A stretch of 64,000 nt of DNA from JBKHAJ01 sp964641125 (GTDB lineage: Bacteria; Spirochaetota; Spirochaetia; SPDA01; CAZSGZ01), in contig CAZXMO010000002.1 of the NCBI GenBank assembly GCA_964641125.1, forward strand, positions 1 through 64,000. Reading direction: 5' to 3'. A program made the position numbers and the translations under genes. The notes under the pieces are model-generated. The model saw only the letters and a list, made by a program, of their open reading frames with translations, was not told the DNA's origin and did not search any database. Of this stretch, positions 58,115 to 64,000 are shown piece after piece (the stretch's first letter is position 1; every line of letters begins with the position of its first letter).

Positions 58115-59209
58115 TCAGTCCAGGGGGATCATCCAGTCGTGAATATCTTCCTCTGCTCCGTACTGGATACCCCTGAGTTTCTTTCTCAAAGACACAGTCA
58201 CTTCCCCGGGCTCGCCATTGGAAAATACCTTCGTCCGCTCCTTCCAGGTCAGCGATTCGAGATACGAAACTCCCGCGGCGGTACCGGTAACGAAGACTTC
58301 CCGGCACGAATCCATAACCTCGGCGATCGAAATGCGGCGCTCTTCCACGGGGATACTCAAATCTCCCGCCAGGGTAATGACGCTCTCCCGGTTGATGCCG
58401 GGAAGCACGGTGTCCTCGATACTCGGGGTAACCAGGGTCCCGTTCTCCAGGCGGAAAAAGATGTTGCAGGATGAACCTTCTTCCACATATGTATGCTCGA
58501 CGGCGTCGAGAAAGACCGCTTCCATATATCCGGCGGCCTCCGCCTCTTTTTTGGCAAGAGCAGGGACGACGTAGTTCGCGTCGCACTTGATCCATCCGGT
58601 CCCCCCGGGGAATGCCCGGACCTTATCGGTTACCACCGCCTTCGAGTTTCCCGGCTTGAAGTAGGATCCCACCGGAGTGGTGACTATTATTACCCAGGGA
58701 GCAATGCTCAATCCCAAGCCGATAGCCGGTTCCGATAAAGAGAAGGGCCGGATATACACGCTGTGCCCGGCGGCAAAATCGTTCCGCTCCCATGCCGGAT
58801 CGTACGAAGGGGCGAAGCCCAGGTCCCGGTTCCTCCTGACCACCTCTTTGACCGCGGCGCTAAAAGTGTCTTCGGGATAGACCGGCATCTTGAGACCGGC
58901 CATCGAGCGGGCCATGCGCGCGGCATTTCGGTCGGGACGGAAGATTTTGAGGCTGCCGTCCTGCTGGGGAAAGGCCTTGAGACCCTCGAAGCACCCCATT
59001 CCGTACTGGCTCGTATAGTTGACAAGGGGGAGATCGGGAAAGGAGTTGCGCTTCTGATGGAGCTCCTCGAGCTCTTCCGGGGGGAGTGCCTCTTCTTCCG
59101 CCGCGGAAAGGTGGGGTTTTTCCTGGTACTCCTCCTTCCAACCGCCGCTTCCGTCGAATTTTGCCTTGTAGACCCAGGGATAAATCGCCAGGGTGAACCC
59201 TTTTGCCAT
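58115..59209 (-). CDS. ilvE: Branched-chain amino-acid aminotransferase
   Basis: Class-IV PLP enzyme for the last step of Leu, Ile and Val synthesis. 364 residues from the ATG at 59209, which follows GGGAGCG; the frame opens 84 nt earlier without support. LVNYTSQYGMGCFEGLKAFP near residue 62, PGGTGWIKCDANYVVPALAK near 195 with the PLP Lys, and TYVEEGSSCNIFFRLENGTL near 230 with the PLP-binding Glu. The length and motifs match the eukaryote-like BCAT2 branch found in many bacteria. It is convergent with the TPR gene, 7 nt apart. Confidence 0.94.
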   Translation of the reverse strand: MAKGFTLAIYPWVYKAKFDGSGGWKEEYQEKPHLSAAEEEALPPEELEELHQKRNSFPDLPLVNYTSQYGMGCFEGLKAFPQQDGSLKIFRPDRNAARMARSMAGLKMPVYPEDTFSAAVKEVVRRNRDLGFAPSYDPAWERNDFAAGHSVYIRPFSLSEPAIGLGLSIAPWVIIVTTPVGSYFKPGNSKAVVTDKVRAFPGGTGWIKCDANYVVPALAKKEAEAAGYMEAVFLDAVEHTYVEEGSSCNIFFRLENGTLVTPSIEDTVLPGINRESVITLAGDLSIPVEERRISIAEVMDSCREVFVTGTAAGVSYLESLTWKERTKVFSNGEPGEVTVSLRKKLRGIQYGAEEDIHDWMIPLD

Positions 59210-59277
59210 AATAACGCTCCCGATAAGTAGATAGTGCTCCCGATCGTGGGGATAGAAATGCTTTAGTTTAGGGCCTA

Positions 59278-59306
59278 TTGAATGAAAAATCAATATTAAT
59301 CACAAT
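59278..59306 (+). promoter_or_regulatory. Possible promoter of the guanylyltransferase gene
   Basis: TTGAAT (59278-59283), 17-nt spacer, CACAAT (59301-59306). An AAGGAG ribosome site follows. Confidence 0.35.
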
Positions 59307-59326
59307 GAAGATAAGGAGAAATAGAA

Positions 59327-60394
59327 ATGGTCGACCATGTATTTATATTAGCCGGCGGGTCGGGAACGAGATTATGGCCGGCGTCAACCCAAGACAATCC
59401 GAAGCAGTTCCTGAAATTGGCCGGGGACAAATCACTTCTTACTCTGACCGTTGAACGGGCCCGGGCCCTCGATATTTCGGGGGAAGTCGTTATCATAACC
59501 CTCGAAGACCAGCTCGACGGAATCCTCGAGGAATGCGCGTCTCTGAAGGACGGAAAGATCACGGTTATTCCCGAACCTTTCGCACGGAACACCGGTCCCG
59601 CCCTCGCCCTCGGGACGCAATACATCGCTTCGAAGTACTCCCGGGATGATTCCGTTCTGGTTCTAGCCGCGGATCATCTCATATCACCGCAGGCCCAATT
59701 CGCCTCGGATGTGAAAAAAGCGGCCGAGCTCGCGGAGAAGGGGATGCTGGTTACCTTCGGAATCCCGCCGACGTTCGCTTCTACCGGCTACGGTTACATC
59801 GAAGAGGGAGAAACCGAAACCCCCGGAGCCAGGGTCGCGAGCTTTCGTGAAAAGCCCGACCGGGTTACGGCGGAGAAGTTTTTAGATAAAGGCAACTACT
59901 ACTGGAACTCGGGGATGTTTCTCTTTTCCGCGGGACTCTTCCTCGACGAGATCGAAAAGCACGAGCCGGATGTAACTCGGGCCTTCTCGGGCCTAAAGGA
60001 CTTTTCAGAGGAACGGAGGGGAAACGCGGTCATCGCATGCCGGGGCGAACAGGTACGGAAAAGCTACGAAAAAGCGCCCAAGATAAGTGTGGATTACGCC
60101 GTCATGGAGCGAAGCGATAAAGTCGGGGTGATCACGGCCGCTTTCGACTGGAACGACATCGGGAGCTGGGACGAGGTCGCTGCCCTCGGAACCGAGGGGA
60201 CCGGAGAGGTCTTCCGGGTGGACAGCGAAGGTACCTATGTATATTCCGACACCCCCGTGGCGTTGTGCGGGGTGGACGACCTGATCGTGGTGGTCAAGAA
60301 CGGACGGGTCCTTGTCTGCCGCAAGGGGGAGACCCAGAAGGTCAAGGATATCGTAAATATGCTCGCGGAGAAGAACCGGGACGACCTTCTGTAA
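59327..60394 (+). CDS. manC: Mannose-1-phosphate guanylyltransferase
   Basis: Makes GDP-mannose for surface glycans. 355 residues, the nucleotidyltransferase domain without the isomerase domain of long ManC/AlgA. FILAGGSGTRLWPASTQDNP at 6-25 (GTP-binding signature), FLKLAGDKSLL, EPFARNTGPALALGTQYIA near 85, VLAADHLI near 109, YWNSGMFLFSAGLFLDEI near 190 and KISVDYAVMER near 246. AAGGAG lies 8 nt upstream. It stands alone; with the neuB-like gene at the other end of the window it hints at a nucleotide-sugar-rich envelope. Confidence 0.92.
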   Translation: MVDHVFILAGGSGTRLWPASTQDNPKQFLKLAGDKSLLTLTVERARALDISGEVVIITLEDQLDGILEECASLKDGKITVIPEPFARNTGPALALGTQYIASKYSRDDSVLVLAADHLISPQAQFASDVKKAAELAEKGMLVTFGIPPTFASTGYGYIEEGETETPGARVASFREKPDRVTAEKFLDKGNYYWNSGMFLFSAGLFLDEIEKHEPDVTRAFSGLKDFSEERRGNAVIACRGEQVRKSYEKAPKISVDYAVMERSDKVGVITAAFDWNDIGSWDEVAALGTEGTGEVFRVDSEGTYVYSDTPVALCGVDDLIVVVKNGRVLVCRKGETQKVKDIVNMLAEKNRDDLL

Positions 60395-60402
60395 GGCGCC
60401 GT

Positions 60403-61353
60403 TTATGTAGGCGCGGCTTCCGATCGGGAGAGTCTGCGGATTTGCTTGCGCAGGTTATAGATGATTTCACCTGTAAAACCCTTGGTCAGCGCAAGGGTCT
60501 CTTCCTCCGATCCCGTTAGGCTTTTATAGAGCGGTTTCTCTTCCCGGAAGGTTTGGAGGATGGTATCCTTCTTTTTCACTATATCGACGAGGTATGCCCG
60601 AGTGCGGTACCCCTCCTCGGCGGCGAACATGAGGGTCGAGCGGATACGGGACACCTCCTGGGCCTGCCGGGTATAGAGCTTGGAGATGGATTTGACGTCG
60701 TATTTGGTAAGAGGATTGGATTTGACCGATTCGTAGAGGGCCTGCATCTCTTCTTTGAGAAAGGCGGCGTAATTCTCGGCGATGCTCTTGTGTATTAGGT
60801 TGAAAGTTTTCTTGAAGTTTTCCGATATTGCCTTAGCCTTCTCCGCGGGGATCTTCGGTGAGAGGGCCTTCATATCTTCCAGCTCTTTCTTGTACCGGCT
60901 TACCTGCATGAGGATATTCTTGATGTAGGGATTCTGGCCGGTTGTCGGCTCTTCTTTGATCCGTTGGTTGACATCCTGGATGATTTCTTTGATTCCGAGT
61001 TCCTGCTCGGCCTGAATCGATATCTCGTCTTTTCGCAGGCGCAGGCTGCCCCGGGCGATGAGTCGCTGTGTTAGGAGGCAGTAGATGAGGGGGATGAGAG
61101 TATGGGCCTGATAGGAGAGCTCCTCGAATCCCCGGGAATCGTACTGCATGGAATCGAGAAATCCGAACAGGGGGTACAGCACCTTCCGCTTGTACTCGAT
61201 GACCCCCTCCTCCACGCTGAGACGCAGGTCCTGCATGAGATCGAGGTAGTCTTTGAGCTCGATACCGAGATAGTCCTCCAGATCCCAGGGATTTTCGGCA
61301 TTTTCCCGAAGATCGAACCAGTCCCCGGCGACCCGTTTCTCTAGATCATCCAT
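60403..61353 (-). CDS. Helical hypothetical protein
   Basis: 316 residues, mostly long charged helices with no signal peptide or membrane helix (YLGIELKDYLDLMQDLRLSV, KYDVKSISKLYTRQAQEVSR, FTGEIIYNLRKQIRRLSRSE). No family recognised. The ATG at 61353 comes 6 nt after TACACT and has no usable ribosome site; AGGA is only 2 nt from the ATG. The stretch before the start is almost the same as at pyrH (TAGGAACATGGA). It has its own promoter although the HD gene lies upstream in the same direction. Confidence 0.7.
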   Translation of the reverse strand: MDDLEKRVAGDWFDLRENAENPWDLEDYLGIELKDYLDLMQDLRLSVEEGVIEYKRKVLYPLFGFLDSMQYDSRGFEELSYQAHTLIPLIYCLLTQRLIARGSLRLRKDEISIQAEQELGIKEIIQDVNQRIKEEPTTGQNPYIKNILMQVSRYKKELEDMKALSPKIPAEKAKAISENFKKTFNLIHKSIAENYAAFLKEEMQALYESVKSNPLTKYDVKSISKLYTRQAQEVSRIRSTLMFAAEEGYRTRAYLVDIVKKKDTILQTFREEKPLYKSLTGSEEETLALTKGFTGEIIYNLRKQIRRLSRSEAAPT

Positions 61354-61359
61354 GTTCCT

Positions 61360-61388
61360 AGTGTAGCCCTTCGGTGCTCAAGATTCAA
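61360..61388 (-). promoter_or_regulatory. Promoter of the helical hypothetical gene
   Basis: Minus strand: TTGAAT (61388-61383), 17-nt spacer, TACACT (61365-61360), 6 nt to the ATG. Confidence 0.55.
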
Positions 61389-61399
61389 ATCGGGTTGCA

Positions 61400-61978
61400 T
61401 CAGCTTTGAGGGGTGCCTTCGAGACCGATATCCGGCGCCACATCCCGCATCCCCGCGATAGTGTCGTCTATGAGCTCGCTCAATTCCACACCGAGAAGCT
61501 CAGCTCCCCTCTCGATAATGCTCCTGTCCACCCCGGCGGCGAACCCCTTTTCCTTCCACTTTTTCTTGACCGATTTGACTTTGACGTCATGAACGCTCTT
61601 CGATGGGCGGACAAGAGCGGTGGTTGCGACTAATCCGGTCAATTCGTCGACCGCGTAGAGAATCTTTTCCATGGTGCTTTCCGGTTTGACGTCGGAGCAT
61701 ATTCCCCAGCCGTGGCTCACCGCCGCGCGGATGTATTCTTCGGGCCAGTTCAAACTTTTAAGTATTTCGGCGGTGCGGGTGCAGTGCTCCTCGGGATACT
61801 GCTCGTAATCCAGGTCGTGAATGATCCCGACTATTCCCCATTTCTCCTCGTCTTCTCCGTATTTTCGTGCCATGCGGCGCATGACTCCCTCCACCGCAAG
61901 GGCGTGTTTCAAGAGGCTGCCGCTGCGGTTATACTCCTTGAAAACCGCCAAGGCGTCCTCACGGGTTGGTTCTTTCAT
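61400..61978 (-). CDS. HD-domain hydrolase
   Basis: 192 residues. The HD metal motif is spread over KHALAVEGVMRRMARKY, GIIHDLDYEQYPEEHCTRTA and VSHGWG, in the usual H...HD...D order (HDIG-type phosphohydrolase). YAVDELTGLVATTALVRPSK near 117 is typical of a widespread HD protein often annotated as hydrolase. Its ATG overlaps the rdgB stop by 4 nt, so the two are made together; both may act on nucleotides. Substrate unknown. Confidence 0.85.
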   Translation of the reverse strand: MKEPTREDALAVFKEYNRSGSLLKHALAVEGVMRRMARKYGEDEEKWGIVGIIHDLDYEQYPEEHCTRTAEILKSLNWPEEYIRAAVSHGWGICSDVKPESTMEKILYAVDELTGLVATTALVRPSKSVHDVKVKSVKKKWKEKGFAAGVDRSIIERGAELLGVELSELIDDTIAGMRDVAPDIGLEGTPQS

Positions 61979-62589
61979 GGGTATTCCTCCTCTCGTGTCT
62001 CTTCGAGCCGATCTATATGGGGCCTAAGCGCCGCCCCCGCCTTTCCGCGGTGGGAAAGCCGGTTCTTTTCATCCTCTTCGAGCTCCGCTGCGGTCTTTTC
62101 GCCGCCGGGGAGGAGAAATATCGGATCGTATCCGAACCCCCCGGTCCCCCGCGGTTCGGTTGCGATGGACCCGGTGAGGGTCTCCTGCACGGCGGAAAAC
62201 CGGTAGTCGTCTAGGTACAGGACAAGGGCGCAGACGAAGAATCCCCGCCTGTCGTCTTTACCGGAAAGATTCTTCAGGAGAAATTCGATCTTTTCTTCAT
62301 AGGAGAGGGGCCTCCCCTTCTCGGCATCGCCGTAGCGGGCGCTGTAAATACCGGGAGCACCGCCTAGGGCGGGGACCGAGAGGCCGGAGTCGTCCGCTAT
62401 GACCGGACGCCGGATTTGTTCGAAGAGAGCCCGAGCCTTCCCCAGGGCGTTCTCGAAATAGGTCGTGCCGGTCTCGTCGAAATCGAATTCGATTTTCTCG
62501 TCCCGGGGCAGGAGTACGGTGTGGGGCGACAGTATCTTCTGGAATTCCTGCCGCTTATGGGAATTGTTAGAAGCGAGGAACAGCCGCAT
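61975..62589 (-). CDS. rdgB: Non-canonical purine NTP pyrophosphatase (RdgB/HAM1)
   Basis: Hydrolyses ITP, dITP and XTP to keep them out of nucleic acids. 204 residues. LFLASNNSHKRQEFQKIL at 3-20, ETGTTYFENALGKARAL near 39, VIADDSGLSVPALGGAPGIY near 63, and GTGGFGYDPIFLLPGG near 147, the nucleotide-binding signature. SHRGKAGAAL near 178 is conserved. Coupled to the HD gene downstream and 61 nt after the sigma-like gene. Confidence 0.95.
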   Translation of the reverse strand: MRLFLASNNSHKRQEFQKILSPHTVLLPRDEKIEFDFDETGTTYFENALGKARALFEQIRRPVIADDSGLSVPALGGAPGIYSARYGDAEKGRPLSYEEKIEFLLKNLSGKDDRRGFFVCALVLYLDDYRFSAVQETLTGSIATEPRGTGGFGYDPIFLLPGGEKTAAELEEDEKNRLSHRGKAGAALRPHIDRLEETREEEYP

Positions 62590-62650
62590 GTCGATACGGT
62601 ACTCGAAAAGCGGAAACCTGACAAGCGGAAAGGATCCGGAAGCGGCTTTC

Positions 62651-63535
62651 TCAGGCGCAGCGTTTGCCGCCGTCTATATATCCTTTGACTCGCTGCTTTA
62701 AGCCGTGCATACCCGAATCAACCGACCCCTTGGGTATACCCAAGACTTCGGCGATGTCTTTGTGGCTGGGCTCGGTGGTGCTGTGGGAGATTTCGGTCAG
62801 AGCATTGCGCAGGTGTTCTTGGAGGGAGACGAGCCGGCCGGAAAGATCCGTCCGCAATTCCGGATTCACCGCGTGCTCGATGGACCTGTGGAGATCGAGG
62901 ATTTTGAGATACAGCCCGTTTCTTCTCTGTTTGAGGTACTCCAGACGGATGTTACGTTTCTCCATCCGCCGCTTGAGTTTCTGAGTGCAGTTATACAGCC
63001 ATTCGAGGTCACAGCCGACGGTCTGGGAAACTCGGCTGAGCATCGTATCGGTCACGTACATCGCTCCCCGCATGGTCACGTAGAGGATCTTCCGGTCGGA
63101 ACCCTTTTTCTGGACCGCCCCGGTCCGCGGGTCGATACCGAAGACATGCTGGAGCTCCGCCGCGGCTTCCCCGGAGGTATCGAAGGGGGTTATGAGGGAG
63201 TATCCCGGAGAGCATTCCTCCCTCCATGCGCTCAGTTCAAGATGACTGTTTCGGGCTTCCCGTCGTCTGGCTCTGTAAACAAAGCTCTTGAGCTGCCAGC
63301 GGGCGCTTACCAGCATATATCCTTCGAAGGGGGTTCCGGAATAGACAAACCGATCGAACAGGGTTGGAATCTTCGGATAGAAATAACAGAAGAAATCGTT
63401 CCGCTCATCATCGGTCAAATCGTGTTTCTTTAAAAGGTATTCGTACAAGATGGTTCCCGCGGTGTGGAGAATTTGAATTGTAAGAATCCGGCAACGCTGA
63501 TACTCCAGGACCGCATCGGTAATCGACTTTATCAT
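62651..63535 (-). CDS. Sigma-70-family-like protein, atypical
   Basis: 294 residues. Residues about 25-90 resemble sigma region 2: LLKKHDLTDDERNDFFCYFY, then FEGYMLVSARWQLKSFVYRA and RRREAR. The last 40 residues have a region-4-like helix-turn-helix (PSHKDIAEVLGIPKGSVDSG, then MHGLKQRVKGYI). The middle is long and helical with no recognised family. GGAGG lies 5 nt before the ATG at 63535, and a consensus sigma-54 element sits further upstream. I read it as an alternative sigma factor under RpoN control, but a non-sigma DNA-binding protein is possible. Confidence 0.6.
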   Translation of the reverse strand: MIKSITDAVLEYQRCRILTIQILHTAGTILYEYLLKKHDLTDDERNDFFCYFYPKIPTLFDRFVYSGTPFEGYMLVSARWQLKSFVYRARRREARNSHLELSAWREECSPGYSLITPFDTSGEAAAELQHVFGIDPRTGAVQKKGSDRKILYVTMRGAMYVTDTMLSRVSQTVGCDLEWLYNCTQKLKRRMEKRNIRLEYLKQRRNGLYLKILDLHRSIEHAVNPELRTDLSGRLVSLQEHLRNALTEISHSTTEPSHKDIAEVLGIPKGSVDSGMHGLKQRVKGYIDGGKRCA

Positions 63536-63573
63536 GGCCCCCTCCGACGCGTTCCCCTCCCGGAGTTGGGCTA

Positions 63574-63589
63574 TGCAATAGGCGTGCCA
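63574..63589 (-). promoter_or_regulatory. Sigma-54 (-24/-12) promoter of the sigma-like gene
   Basis: Minus strand TGGCACGCCTATTGCA: TGGCAC, 5 nt, TTGCA. The GG and GC doublets are exactly 10 nt apart, and it matches the RpoN consensus at every fixed position. It lies 39 nt upstream of the ATG at 63535, leaving a leader of about 27 nt that contains GGAGG. Confidence 0.8.
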
Positions 63590-63694
63590 TCGGATAGAGC
63601 GGAGACAGGAAGGTGAGAAAGATGGATTTACAAGTATTTACATGGCCGTGAACACGCCGCTCCCGGCCGGGGCCGTCATTTTAAAGGTAGTATA

Positions 63695-64000
63695 TCATTT
63701 TAGAAGCTCTTTAAAGTGGTCGAGAACCTTGGCTTGGATCTCTTCGCGGGTGCCGAACCAGGAAAAGCCGGCTGCCTGTGCGTGGCCTCCGCCGCCGAAA
63801 TCCCTTGCCGCCGCTCCTACATCCACCGATGGGCGGGAGCGGAGTCCTACCGAGCACTCTCCGGGCTTTTCCTCCCGAATGAGGACCACCACTTCGACCC
63901 CCCGGGTGGTTTGGAGGAGCTGATACAGAGTATCGGAATCCCGTATGATGAATCCTCGGCCGGCGGTATCGGCGAGCTCTTCGTAGGCGTAGAGAAGCCT
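63695..64000 (-). CDS. DHH-family phosphoesterase, NrnA-like (C-terminal part; runs off the right edge)
   Basis: The open minus-strand frame from the window edge to a TGA at 63695 gives the last 101 residues. It ends with a DHHA1 domain: VVVLIREEKPGECSVGLRSR, then VGAAARDFGGGGHAQAAGFS, whose GGGGHxxAAG is the DHHA1 hallmark of NrnA oligoribonuclease/pAp phosphatase and RecJ relatives. Size and spacing fit NrnA better than RecJ. The N-terminal DHH active site is outside the window. The 159 nt to the next gene downstream hold GC-rich hairpins without a T-run and the sigma-54 element. Confidence 0.85.
   Translation of the reverse strand, partial: RLLYAYEELADTAGRGFIIRDSDTLYQLLQTTRGVEVVVLIREEKPGECSVGLRSRPSVDVGAAARDFGGGGHAQAAGFSWFGTREEIQAKVLDHFKELLK

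Overview
The window is a dense, high-GC stretch of a bacterial chromosome, almost certainly from a free-living or host-associated spirochaete. Supporting signs are a UMP kinase of the type shared by archaea and spirochaetes, a FapA/DUF342 protein, a large acidic membrane-anchored TPR protein laid out like the spirochaetal flagellar collar protein FlcA, a biotin-dependent sodium-pumping decarboxylase cluster of the oadGAB kind, many TPR and lipoprotein genes, and an oligopeptide permease operon. Three runs of exactly 100 N mark assembly gaps (39053-39152, 44995-45094, 55395-55494). No tRNA, rRNA, CRISPR array, phage or insertion sequence is visible. No stretch over 300 bases lacks a gene.

Layout: 1-5221 (minus) holds two translationally coupled RND-type transporters; the second runs off the left edge. 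5254-9689 holds a sialic-acid-synthase-like gene, a tiny zinc-ribbon protein, serS and a bifunctional NAD(P)HX repair enzyme. 9709-15034 (minus) is an arginine operon in the order argR-argC-argB-argD-argG-GNAT acetyltransferase, with a two-box ARG operator over the argR start. 15121-23248 (plus) has a FapA-like protein, mnmA, the biotin ligase birA, oadG-oadA-oadB and a lipoprotein: the ligase sits beside the biotin enzyme it would load. 23273-27281 has a receiver/GHKL/cNMP-binding signalling protein, fabH, and a divergent pair (UMP kinase and a UVR-motif protein) that appears to share one -35 hexamer.

27309-39532 (plus) is a long co-directional run with several overlaps: TPR/zinc-ribbon protein, LolA-like protein, RodZ-like protein, rimO, a glutamate-cysteine ligase followed by an ATP-grasp ligase, a PcrA/UvrD helicase, a catalytically degenerate aminotransferase-like protein and two small membrane proteins with Glu-rich tails. 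39641-42433 holds rplM-rpsI-recX, two response regulators and acylphosphatase, closed by a bidirectional terminator shared with eno. 43973-46494 holds proS (interrupted by a gap) and a UPF0158-GNAT fusion. 46588-52475 is oppA-BCDF, with a terminator and a new promoter between oppA and oppB. 52472-64000 holds a lipoprotein nitrilase, a CBM48 protein, the FlcA-like TPR protein, ilvE, a mannose-1-phosphate guanylyltransferase, a hypothetical protein, an HD hydrolase, rdgB, a sigma-factor-like gene and the end of an nrnA-like DHH phosphoesterase.

Two regulatory themes stand out. First, at least eight transcription-unit heads (neuB-like, serS, argR, pyrH, proS, 52987, 53072 and 61353) have a -10 hexamer only 6-9 nt before the ATG and no Shine-Dalgarno sequence, which predicts leaderless mRNAs. 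Second, a textbook sigma-54 (-24/-12) element lies just upstream of the sigma-factor-like gene, suggesting a sigma cascade. All functional statements rest on reading the sequence and family knowledge; no search or computation was run.
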